NCBI RefSeq assembly: GCF_033958435.1
Contig: NC_134138.1
Span: 26,876,598-26,940,597, forward strand
Direction: 5' to 3'
DNA: 64,000 nucleotides
Source: Carettochelys insculpta
Taxonomy: Eukaryota > Chordata > Testudines > Carettochelyidae
Position numbers and translations under genes: made by a program. The notes under the pieces were generated by a model that saw only the letters and a program-made list of their open reading frames with translations, made no database searches and was not told the DNA's origin. Positions 54,061-64,000 of this stretch are shown in pieces (position 1 is the first letter of the stretch; each line of letters opens with the position of its first letter).

Positions 54061-57000
54061 TGTCAAATAGAGGCCTGCTCCTTGGTAGCCACCAGTAATC
54101 CTCTTTCTCTCCCCCTCTGTAACTGACAGCCACAGAGAAGAAAGTATGTGACAACCTAAAATATACTTCAATTAAAACTACATTAAATTCTACTCATGGG
54201 ACTAGCCTTACTCTAGTAAATGCCCAACCTATGTCCTGAAGATAGTTTGGAAATGACCCTACATCTCTGTGCGGCTGTCTTGTATAGTATGGCATGAGCT
54301 GCACTCTTTTGGCCAGATGTGACTTGTGCGCTTGAACACCCACAGTGTAAGCCCTTTTAAAATGACGTTGTGTGTGGAAGGCAACTTCTCTTCAAAGAGA
54401 GAAAGACAGGAATGCTTCCACCACAAGGACTTACACTTAGAGTAAAATTTATCCCTAAAATATTTCCCCAGATCCGGAAACTGTGGCTCGGCAGAAAATA
54501 TTCCATAGGCCTTGTCCTTTGCTGCATGGAACGTGGTACGCTTCTGTTAGACCGCAGGGCTATTTTCTGATTGTCTCCTGCATTTTTTGTGGTCTTAGGT
54601 AAGGACTTGATTTTTCAGTCACTCACATGAGTAGTCCTGACACATTAAAGCAATAATATCTGGGCTGCTGGACTGAGCCTGCAGGTGGCAGTATTGTCAC
54701 CCTTAAACATTCAAAGATGAGGGGTCAGGTTTAATGTTGGAGAATCAAGAGAGAACTCTTATTTGCGTTCAGGTTTTTGAGTCCTAGAGTTCTTCAAGAT
54801 GCCATGTGCTTCCTGGCAAGTAGTAGGGCTAGAAACTTTTAAGCTTGGAAGCTGAGATTCTCACTCTCACAGGACTCTACGATTGTGGTTTTCAACACAT
54901 GAGCCACATGGGGCTATTTGACCAGTTGAGTGTGACTAGTTGGCTTGCGTAATGAATATATTTTCAGAATAATGTGGTTAGTGCACTACCATTGTGGCTA
55001 TTGGGCACCACGACTCTAGGAGCTGAGACTTTAAGAAGGAAAAATACCATGAGATTTGTGAGAAACTCACAAGAGCTATGAACTTTTCAGGACAAACCCT
55101 TTGCAAAATTTGATGTAATCTAATGAAGTCTGAGCAAGATTAGAATCTGGATTTCCCCGCTATGATGCATAAAGGACACATGAGGTGCTATTGTAATCAT
55201 GATTAACTGCATGTGCAGACCTGTGATATGAAACGTTGACAGAAATATACCTAGATTGATTTTAGATATAGCAGTGACCTAGGAAATCCAGTCACAAAAT
55301 TGTGTGTGTACCTTTGAACGTATAACCATAAAGAAAAAAGCAAAGGCCATAGAAATATACTGGAAAATATTTTCAAGAAATAGACACAAAACTGTGGTAT
55401 ACTCCATAAATGTCTTGAATACCAGAAGTGTGAGAGATCATAAAGAAATCATATTGCCTGGGCTACAAGGAAATCATTTCATTCATTTTAAATAAATTAG
55501 AGAAGTGTAGCTGACAAACAATTTTTAAACGCAAAACAAATATAGCCCAAAATTATAGGAAACAGTCTTCTATATCATGCAATTTGAACTGTTTCACATG
55601 AATTCAGCATTGTACGCTTAATCTGAAATGCCTGCCATTACTTATACATTGATTTGGCTAAAGCAGCCTCAAATAATAAATACAAAATTGCTTGTAAACC
55701 CATTATGAGCCAGATGTCTGAAAAAGGTCATGAATGAGAGGAAGAATAATGTCATGTTATGAGATCCAAGTAATAAACGTGGAAGCTCTCAACGTATACT
55801 CCAATATGTACAAGATGGGGCTGTAGAAAGGAAGGGAGCATTGCGTGGAAAAGAGAGAGCCTTTATCCCATGTTAGAACAACCACTAACTGGGTTTCCAT
55901 GGCACATTGAAGAGAAGGTAAAATACAGATACATGACAACTGTTAGCTCTTTGTTTTATGCTTATCCTACTTTATATGCACTGTACTTCTCTCTTTGGAT
56001 ATCTTCACAAATGTGAACTAGTGGGGAGAAAATGCTCAATAATACAATAATTCTCTGATTCTGTGTTCCCAAGCTATTTGTGGGCAACATTCAGTCTTGG
56101 CTATTTGTTTTAAGTGCAATTGATTCTTTGTTCATTTTGTCTTCACTGTGGCCCTCATCCCAAAAACACTTATTCCCATACTTAATTTAACCCCATGCCA
56201 GCTTCAAGTCCTTTGAGCCATATGGGACTATTCACACACATAAGTGTGTGTAGGCTCAAGGCCAAAGTTTAATTTTTCTCCTGAGGCAATGTGGGCTATA
56301 TGCATGGCACACAGGTCCATGGATTCCTAAATTCTTAAAGTTGGATCTTCCAAAGATTCCCTGTGTGGCCTTGGATCTCCATCTTTCTATGTGAAAAATG
56401 GTGTTTACAGAAGTTAATAGACCTGTCTCTTGGGGCTGCTATGAAGACTAATTAATGTATGTGAATATTTGAGTGTATTATGAAAATATCAGGCATGGCT
56501 TAAAGCAAGATTATGCCAGCACGTTCTCTGTCTCAGTGGAGGGTGCAAGGCCTGGGATAAATATGCCCTTGCAAGCTTGGTAGGGTATGTACAAGGCCTT
56601 GGACAAACCAGCACCCGGTGGCTTGGGGGCCACTCTCTGTATCAGTGACTGGGCTGGTGGGGTAAATCTAGCTTGGTACTGGGCTGCCTGCAGCTACTGG
56701 CAGCTGCTAGTGCCTACCTTAGGGCTATTGTTGGCCATAAAACCATGGTGGCTCGGGGCTCCAGCTGGGGCAGGGGAATGACTGCCCCAAAACGGGAGCA
56801 GCTGCGATGGGTGCTGTCTCTGCTAACTGCCAGCAAAATGGTGGGCCCTGAAGAAGTGGCAAATTCAATCGCACTGGCACACTCACTCCAATTCACCGTG
56901 CCCTATGGACAGCTTTGTGTAAGTGTCCTGGCACTGATGTCCAGGCATGGAGTACAGGGCTTCACTTGAAAACTTAGCTCTTAACAGAAGAATCACCCCT

Positions 57001-57144
57001 TTTTATAGGCATTCAGCTCATTACATTTTTATATCTTTCCTCTGAAGCACTGAAGATTGGACTTTGGGCAGGAGGGTCAGAGTACTGAGGCACTACTGAA
57101 CATTCTCTCCCTCTCGTGTGCCTGGCTGGCTGGTTCTTGCTCAT
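54061..57144. other. Unassigned 3-kb AT-rich stretch
   Basis: No gene, RNA gene or recognisable transposon. Short open frames such as 56587-56781 and 56673-56969 overlap one another in different frames and have no motif. Confidence 0.45.
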
Positions 57145-57592
57145 GCGTTCAGTCTACGGTTGCACCACAGTGCTCTGTCGAAAGAAGTCATCGTCTGAAG
57201 AGATTTCCTGACAAAACTTCTATCGACAGAGTGTGACCATGCACAAAAGCCAATCAGAAGAGCGCTCCGCTCTATCGACAGAGCGACCAGACTACCCGGC
57301 TGCTCTCTTGACAAAGCAGGTGCCCAGAAGCACAGCGGACAGTGCTGCCCGTTGTTGCGGATGCCCTGTCTATCTAGAGAAGGCCCCCTAGAATGTCCAC
57401 ACAGCTCTTTCGTCAACAGACTTTCGACAGCAGTGTTATGCCTCATGGCTGAGAGGTAGAACACTGCCAGCAAAAAAGCCGAGTTTTGTCGACAAACAGT
57501 TGACAAAACACATTTTGTGTGTGGCTGTTTGATCAGTTTTGTTGACAAAACTGGGGTTTTGTCAGCAAAACAGGCTAGTGTAACCAGAGCTG
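57145..57592 (-). mobile_element. MITE, TTGTTGACAAAA family, minus copy
   Basis: Same family as 11390-11805, reversed: 'agtgctctgtcgaaagaagt', 'gctctatcgacagagcgacc', 'gttttgtcgacaaacagttg', 'ttttgttgacaaaactgggg'. Termini are degraded and no target duplication is evident. Many GTCGAC sites remain, where the other copies have GTTGAC, suggesting less CpG loss here. Confidence 0.7.
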
Positions 57593-57767
57593 CAGTGTCT
57601 AATTGATCTCCATATGTAGGGTCAGGAAGTAATTCTACCCAGGTTGGTTGGCCATGACCTGGAGGGTTTTTCACTTTCCTCTGAAGTGTGTGGGTACAGG
57701 TCACTTGCCAGGATTATCTGGGCATAACTCACCTAATCATTTGCTTAAAATGATTAAGTGAGGCTAT

Positions 57768-57898
57768 GATCTAAAGAAGTGGGTCTGTCCCACAAAAGCT
57801 CATCATCTAATAAATTATTTTGTGATTCTTTCAAGTGCTCCATGACTGCTTTTTTGTTTTGATAGAATACCGCCTAACATGGCTACTTCTCTGTCACT
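57768..57898 (+). mobile_element. Penelope-like 3' tail fragment
   Basis: 'gaagtgggtctgtcccacaa' through 'aataaattattttgtgattc' and 'ctaacatggctacttctctg'. The same tail as 23372-23475 (inverted). Confidence 0.55.
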
Positions 57899-58643
57899 GT
57901 TCAATTATTTCCTTATTTTTGCAGGTGCCTTGGGCACAGGTGAACCCTGCTATTCTCTGCCTGCAGTACATGACTGTCTAGTCTCCTGGGGCTGTAATAT
58001 TTTGTTCTGATTTCGATTGTTGGATTTAATGTGCAAGTGCTGGTGGCCTATAATATGCAGGAAGTGAGACTATTTGATCTTGTAGTCCCATCTTCTCTGA
58101 AACTCTAAGTGTGGGCCATAATGCTTGTGCTGGTGTGTAGAATTGAGGGTGGCAGGAAGTTGCTCCTGTGGGTCCGTAGGGGTGCAATCCACTCCAAAGA
58201 CTGAACCTCCCTTCACCTCCCCCATACTGGTCCAGGGAGCTGACCAGGCATGACAAGTAGAGGAGGAATGGTATAGTCTGCACAGCCTCCTTGCATGTAT
58301 TTAGATTCTGCTTCCTAAGACATGATTCCTCTCAGTCCTTCTCATGTGGGGAGAGAGAGAGGAGACAGCCATGTACCACTATCATTCTCTATAAATAGCG
58401 TATGGCTCTTAATTTAAATTGATCTTAGCTGTACAAGTGCAGTATTGCTCCCACTACGGCATTAAATTGTTTAGGTGTACTTCTTGATTGCTTTAATGTT
58501 AACAACAAGCAAACCCATAATTTGTTGTTTGTAACTTATTTTCTGGATCAAAGTTTGGTAAGAAAAGTAGCAAAGGAAAAGAGAAAGATACTTGTTGACA
58601 TTACTGTTTTGAACAAGTGAATGCTGTTCCTTATTCAGTGAAT
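57899..58643. other. No gene seen
   Basis: AT-rich sequence without recognised features. Confidence 0.4.
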
Positions 58644-58645
58644 TA

Positions 58646-58915
58646 CAGTAGGGTCTCAACATTCGGAAGGGTTCCATGTTGAGAACCCTTGTGAATGTTG
58701 AATTTCACAAATATGGCTCCCACCTGCAGCCTGGCTGCTGGCGCTCCTGCCTAGAGCCCCGGGGGAAGTGGTGGCTGCCAGCGCTCCTGCCTGGGGTCCT
58801 GGGCAAGCATCAGCTGCCGGTGCTCCTGCCCAGCACCCCAGGGAAGCAGCCGCTTGGCCACTTGCAAATAATTGAATTCGCAGACATTAAGTTCGCCAAT
58901 CATGAGACCCTACTG
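58646..58915. mobile_element. Tigger-like element with TA target duplication
   Basis: The ends 'cagtagggtctcaacattcg' and 'catgagaccctactg' form an inverted repeat; TA flanks both sides (58644-58645 and 58916-58917). The core has imperfect tandem 'gctgccagcgctcctgcctg' units. Confidence 0.8.
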
Positions 58916-58917
58916 TA

Positions 58918-59705
58918 TGTGAAAAGATCCAATTTTGACTCAGAGAATTTTGTTAATAAACTAATTATAGTAAGCACATTATTTCTAGAAACAGGGCATT
59001 TTTAGCCAAGTAAAGGAGGACTCTTATTTTGTGATAAAAGTTTTATGTTCACCTAAACCACTGCAGCATGTCAACTGCAAGAGTTGTTAAGAGAAATAGC
59101 ATCTATTTTTCTGATACTTTAGTTTTCCATTTCCTAAGCTGCATGCCAATACTTGATGCTCCAGATAAGGAAGGAGCCCAATTTTATGTGCAAATTCAAA
59201 GTCTTTTTGACAGATCTGATGTGTCCAGCATGCATTGTCTATATCTGCAATCAAATCAGAGACAGACTTGAAGTTCTAAGGTTTTTGCATTTAATAAGAT
59301 CCCGGATTAAAGGCTTTGCTCTGCAATATTACTCAGCCCTCTGTCGGATTTCAGTGGGTAGTAATTCACACAGTTCGGAAACAGGAAAGTGACATTCTAT
59401 ATTTTAGTGTCTGTTGCAAGGAGACTTTCTGAGCAGTGGCAATAAGAGAGCTAACATAAGGTCTTCACCAAGTTCCAGCGTGCTAGGAATCTCACGAGGA
59501 AAAGAAATAAACAGCTGGGAGCATATAGCCAGGGAAAAGTCCTTGTGAGTTGTAGATTGCCTGAGTATTACTTTTATGATCTGATTTTCCTGTTCTAGCA
59601 GCATTCCTCGTCTGATTTCAGGGGAGTATCTTTTATACTTGTATACTTTTTGCCATACTGTCTGAGTGCTCGAAAAACAATGTTTCTCACTACACAACTC
59701 TACAT
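58918..59705. other. No gene seen
   Basis: AT-rich sequence without recognised features. Confidence 0.4.
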
Positions 59706-59835
59706 GGGGAAGCTTTTATTATCCACTTCTCACAGAAAAGGAACTGGAACTTGCACACATCCCTACAGGAAGTCTGTGGCTCAGCTGGAAACTTAACACT
59801 GATCTCCTCAGAGCCAAGTCAGTGTCTTAACCACA
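59706..59835 (-). mobile_element. MIR-like SINE
   Basis: 'ttattatccacttctcacag', 'gtggctcagctggaaactta' and 'cagtgtcttaaccac' occur in the order expected of a reverse-complemented MIR (CORE-SINE). Strongly diverged, as expected for so old a family. Confidence 0.5.
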
Positions 59836-60633
59836 AGAACATCTCTCCTATTTACAGAAGTACTCATGAGAAGTGATACACACCTCTGGAGTTAATAGAA
59901 CAGTTTCAACACGTAATGCATGCCAGCTCATGAGGCAGTTACAGACCCGGGAAATACAGTTTCTAAAAAGTGAGCTGTATAACTGAGAGGGTAGCATATT
60001 TTTAATACCACCTGAGGGAAATCCCTCTGATTGCCTGATTTTCCCCAGAAGGCAGACAAGTGGTAAAAGGAGCCAATCAGAGCTGCTGAAGGAAGCAGGT
60101 AGAGCTCTCTTCCCACCTTTCCTCAGGAGCTGACACAGTTTTCACAGAAGGGGAGCAGGAAGAAGCGAGCAATGGACTGGCTCTTCTGTTCCTTTCCCGT
60201 CCCACCTCCTTTCTGAACACCTGGCCTGGAAGGGGGCAACGACACCACTGTAGCCCGCCTAATCCTGGGATGGGGCAAGGGGTGAGGACGTCCTGGAGCT
60301 ACAGTAAGAGATGAGGTGGAAAGGCAGAACTGATATGGGGATAGAACTGATGGAAGACTAAAAAGAGAATTGGTGGAGAATAGAGCAGGTGTGAAGACTG
60401 GAAAAATAATGGGCCCCCTACTTTTTTCCAGATGATTTGAAAGGAAAAGGAAAGTAGTTCAATGCTCACTCACAAACTGAGTCCATTAGTAGGCTCCTGT
60501 CTTTTCTTCTCTAGGATGGGAGCTTCATTTCATGGTCATGGCTCATAGACCAGTTTTAAGACACTAATGCTGCAGGTGGGATTTGAACTGAAGATCTGGA
60601 TTTGAAAGGGACTGTGACTGCATTACAAATACC
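59836..60633. other. No gene seen
   Basis: Mixed sequence without recognised features. Confidence 0.4.
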
Positions 60634-60831
60634 TTATGCTACATTTACACTGCTCCCTAAACTCAAAATAAGATATGCAATTTGCGCTATGCAAATTGCA
60701 TATCCTTTTATGAGTTATTTTCAAAATAAGCTATTTCAGGATTTGGCACTGTGTCAAAATACTGTGGTATTTCGAGGCATCCCTTGCTCCTCTTGCTATG
60801 AGCTATACAGGGATGCCAAAAGAGCATGCTC

Positions 60832-62180
60832 ATAAGAACATAAGAACCATAAGAACTGCCATGCTGGGTCAGACCAAAGGTCCATCTTGCCCAGTATCCT
60901 GTCTGCCGATAGTGGCCAGTGCCAGGTGCCCCAGAGGAGGTGAACTGAAGACAATGATCAAGCGATTTGTCTCCTGCCATCTGTCTCCAGCCTTTGACTA
61001 AAGGCTAGGGGCACCATACTTTACTCTTGGCTAATAGCCATTTATGGACCTAACCTCCAAAAATTTATCAAGCTCTATTTTAAACTCTGTTAGAGTGCTG
61101 GCCTTCACAGCCTCCTCTGGCAAGGAGTTCCACAGGTTGACTGTGTGCTGTGTGAAGAAAAATTTTCTTTTATTAGTTTTGAACCTACTACCCATTAATT
61201 TCATTTGGTGTCCTCTAGTTCTTATATTATGGGAACAAGTAAATAACTTTTCTGTATTCACTTTATCCACACCATTCATGATTTTGTATACCTCTATCAT
61301 ATCGTCCCTCAATCTCCTCTTTTCTAGACTGAAAAGTCCCAGTCTCTCTAGCTTCTCCTCATATGGGACCCTTTCCAAACCCTTAATCATTTTAGTTGAC
61401 CTTTTCTGAACTTTTTCTAACGCCAGTGTATCTTTTTTGAGGTGAGGAGACCACATCTGCATGCAGTACTCAAGATGTGGGCGTACCATAGATTTATATA
61501 GGGGAAGTATGATATTCTTCGTCTTATTTTCTATCCCTTTTTTAATAATTCCTAACATCCTATTTGCTTTACTGACTGCCGCTGCACACTGTGGGGATGT
61601 TTTCAGAAAACTATCCACTATAATTCCAAGATCCCTTTCCTGGTCTGTTGTATCTAAATGTGCCCCCATCACATTGTATGTATAATTGGGGTTATTTTCC
61701 CCAATGTGCATTACCTTACACTTACCCACATTAAATTTCATTTGCCATTTTGCTGCCCAATCACTCAGTTTGCTGAGATCTTTTTGAAGTTCTTCACAGT
61801 CTACTTTGGTTTTGACTATCCTGAACAGCTTGGTATCATCTGCAAACTTTGCCACCTCACTGCTCACCCCTTTCTCTAGATCATTGATGAACAAGTTGAA
61901 CAGGATTGGTCCCAGGACTGACCCTTGGGGAACACCACTAGTTACCCCCCTCCATTGTGAAAATTTACTGTTTATTCCAACCCTTTGTTTCCTGTCTTTT
62001 AACCAGTTTCCAATCCATGAAAGGATCTTTCCTCCTATCCCAGGACCACCTAATTTACATAAGAGCCTTTGGTGAGGGACCTTGTTGAAGGCTTTCTGGA
62101 AATCTAAGCATATTATGTCCACTGGATCCCCCCGTCTGCATGTTTGTTAACCCCTTCAAAGAACTCTAATAGATTAGTAA
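60832..62180 (-). mobile_element. Young 5'-truncated CR1 LINE
   Basis: The minus-strand 3' end is the short CR1 terminus (plus strand starts 'ataagaacataagaacc'). The copy is truncated at about 62180, upstream of LLEFFEGVNKHADGG. It sits inside a MITE, so it is the later insertion. A base appears to be missing in the C6 run at 62128-62133, separating the first codons from the long open frame. Confidence 0.85.
61031..62122 (-). CDS. CR1 reverse transcriptase, C-terminal two-thirds, open
   Basis: A 363-codon open segment of CR1 ORF2. It would copy LINE RNA at the target site if the whole protein existed. In order it has [46 protein letters not shown], the catalytic motif FADDTKLF, KWQMKFNVGKCKVMHIG, the thumb region, and the C-terminal RKFFFTQHTVNLWNSLPEE. 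The palm residues needed for catalysis are present. The N-terminal endonuclease and early RT motifs are missing because of 5' truncation, so the copy cannot act by itself. The first ATG is just the first methionine of the fragment. The other CR1 pieces in the window are far more decayed. Confidence 0.9.
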   Translation of the reverse strand: MDIICLDFQKAFNKVPHQRLLCKLGGPGIGGKILSWIGNWLKDRKQRVGINSKFSQWRGVTSGVPQGSVLGPILFNLFINDLEKGVSSEVAKFADDTKLFRIVKTKVDCEELQKDLSKLSDWAAKWQMKFNVGKCKVMHIGENNPNYTYNVMGAHLDTTDQERDLGIIVDSFLKTSPQCAAAVSKANRMLGIIKKGIENKTKNIILPLYKSMVRPHLEYCMQMWSPHLKKDTLALEKVQKRSTKMIKGLERVPYEEKLERLGLFSLEKRRLRDDMIEVYKIMNGVDKVNTEKLFTCSHNIRTRGHQMKLMGSRFKTNKRKFFFTQHTVNLWNSLPEEAVKASTLTEFKIELDKFLEVRSINGY

Positions 62181-62296
62181 GAGCTCGTTATTTTGAAAAA
62201 TATTTAGAAATAATGGTCACATTTCATAGATACAGAGTAGCTATTTCAGGATACCATGGTATCACAAAATAGCTCTGCAGTTTAGGCACAGCCTTA

Positions 62297-63497
62297 GCCA
62301 CCCATTGTTCTCCTACATTAGGAAGTTTTTAAAAACGTGGAAAAATGTTTCAACTTAATTTTCATTGGTTAGCTTTGTTTCAAGTTCAGGCTTTCTTCAG
62401 CAAGTGAAATGTTACTATGTGGCTGTTATGATTGTCTTTTATTAAGAAAACTATTCAAACCTCAGCCACTTCGGTTTTCTTTTGGTGAGAAAACAAACTG
62501 AGTGTGAATGTTGTTTTTTTTATTAAAATATGTTAAGCAGTAATAAAGCAAGAATACATCATTTCATCACATCTGTAAGCATTCTCTCCAAAGTGTAATA
62601 ATGCAGACTGTTAATATATTTTGTAGCTCCCCTCTTGTGCTTCTGTTGGAGATATTTGTAATGTCATGCCCGTAAAGTTCTAATACCATCACCACCCTCA
62701 TCCAAAATGGCTTTGTGTTTGAGTTTGATACAGTTTTCCTTCTCACATAGGAAATATTTTCACCTCTTCCTTCTTATTTATTGCCACTAAATTTACAGAA
62801 GCTAGAAGGGGAAAAGACCTACTAGATAGATCATCCATGATCCAATGCCCAACATAATCAATAGACAAACTCTCATTGATTTCAATAGTCATTGAACTAG
62901 GCCATGCTCTTCTATTTTGTCAGGGACTATGATACCCCAGTTGGCCTCCTTTTGCCCTTTTTTCCTGTGTTCAGAGTGCTGCTTGAGTGAATTTAAGCCA
63001 CGAGTTTTAATCTAAAAAAGATGCTAATGGGCAAGGTCAAGCCAGAGATGCTTTCAGAGTCACTGCATTACTAGGACCAGAGGTCAAGGTTCATATTGAA
63101 AGGCCATGGGGAACAGGAAGAGATGGTATAATTGTGATCTCTAATTGTGTGCATTTGGCATGCAAACTTTTGGCTATTAACTGCCATTTAAACATATTAA
63201 AAGCAATATAGCTGTTTAAATTCTCTTCCATGTTTAAATAATTTTACCTCAGAGTGGCTAAATAGAGAAAGAAAAGATTTGCAAATAGAAGTGCTGAGGA
63301 CTTGCTGTTTTGCATGGTCTTATTCATTCAACATATAGGTCATTGACAGCAAGGTCTTTTGTGAATGTTTGTGAATTTTAAAAAATTATGAATTTTAGCA
63401 TGAAACATTGCAATGAACGTTTGCCATTCTCTTGTTTAGACATCTTCTCTCCTGGAACAGCAATCAATCTCATATCACACAAAAAGCATAACAAATA
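62297..63497. other. No gene seen
   Basis: AT-rich sequence without recognised features. Confidence 0.45.
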
Positions 63498-63821
63498 CAA
63501 ATTTAACCTCTCTTATCTGGTATCCTTGGGACCTGACTGGTGCCGGATGAGAGAATTTGCCAGACCATAGGAGATCAATATTGTCTAGCAGCATTACCAT
63601 CACTTTCACTACTTACTGGGCTCTTAGATACTTAAGGGTAAATTACAGCTAAATAACAGCACAGGACACTGAAAGCCAGGACTGGTGGCTATAAACAAAC
63701 TTTATGGGACCATGGGAAATTTGTCCACACCCATGATAAGTTGTCATCTGGCTAACTAAAATAATGATGGATTAAAGATGTTGACAGATGAGAGAGTTCT
63801 GGGTTAGAGAAGTTCAACCTG
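63498..63821. mobile_element. pogo/Tigger-like nonautonomous DNA transposon (copy 2)
   Basis: Ends 'caaatttaacctctcttatc' and 'gagaagttcaacctg'. It aligns along its whole length with 15135-15456 in the same orientation. TA precedes the left end (63496-63497); the right flank reads CA. Confidence 0.7.
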
Positions 63822-64000
63822 CACTACACGGTGGACGTGAACACTTGTTTCCAAGTTAACCAATATTCTCAAACAACAAATATATTTGAAGAAACCAGAA
63901 CAGGTTTCCAGAAAAAGTCACTAAGAAAAGGAGAAAATTAGCACATTATATTCTCATTCATGCATATGAACTTCAAGCCCAGCATTGCAACAAAAGAGAA

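Larger units (their letters stand above)
60637..62293. mobile_element. MITE with TTA target duplication, split by a CR1 insertion
   Basis: The left end 'tgctacatttacactgctc' and the right end 'gcagtttaggcacagcc' are diverged inverted repeats, flanked by TTA (60634-60636 and 62294-62296). Both halves contain 'aaaataagctatttcagga'-type blocks. The CR1 at about 60832-62180 accounts for the middle, so the MITE was originally about 300 bp. Confidence 0.65.

Overview
The window looks like intergenic (or very long intronic) DNA of a turtle or a close reptilian relative. The evidence is the repeat content: CR1 LINE fragments with typical sauropsid 3' ends, a tRNA-derived SINE resembling the turtle CryI family, Penelope-like elements with their characteristic 3' tail, and many short DNA transposons whose ends read TGTCTACAC/GTGTAGACA. 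I see no convincing host exon, no structured RNA gene and no prokaryotic feature. Calls rest on by-eye recognition; no search was run.

Layout. 1-4.6 kb: two CR1 pieces and a short DNA transposon. 4.6-12 kb: a MITE with TAA target duplications, a non-CR1 LINE bounded by a 19-bp target-site duplication (TSD) and itself interrupted by a palindromic MITE, a 0.9-kb transposon carrying a promoter-like cassette, and another MITE. 13-23 kb: two LTR-like segments, two pogo/Tigger-like elements, and a CR1 copy broken by two later insertions. 23-42 kb: mostly unannotated AT-rich sequence dotted with short elements, including a second palindromic MITE, a CryI-like SINE, an hAT element with an 8-bp TSD and a Tigger-like element. 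42.5-53 kb: the densest region. It holds six of the eight members of one PIF/Harbinger family, including the apparently full-length 4.0-kb copy (48135-52168), nested in and around a Penelope-like element. 53-64 kb: an old CR1 fragment, MITEs, Tigger-like elements, a MIR-like SINE and a young CR1 copy that retains a 363-codon open reverse-transcriptase segment.

The most interesting system is the PIF/Harbinger family. The long copy carries a DDE transposase with one intron (plus strand) and a convergent Myb/SANT-like DNA-binding gene with a phase-matched intron (minus strand). These are the two proteins known to cooperate in Harbinger transposition. Seven copies of about 680-710 bp keep both ends, and even the first transposase codons, but have lost the interior, so they look like internal-deletion derivatives. 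All seven have exact 3-bp TSDs, but the TSD sequences vary freely instead of following the usual TWA rule. The other TGTCTACAC-ended MITEs may have been moved by related transposases.
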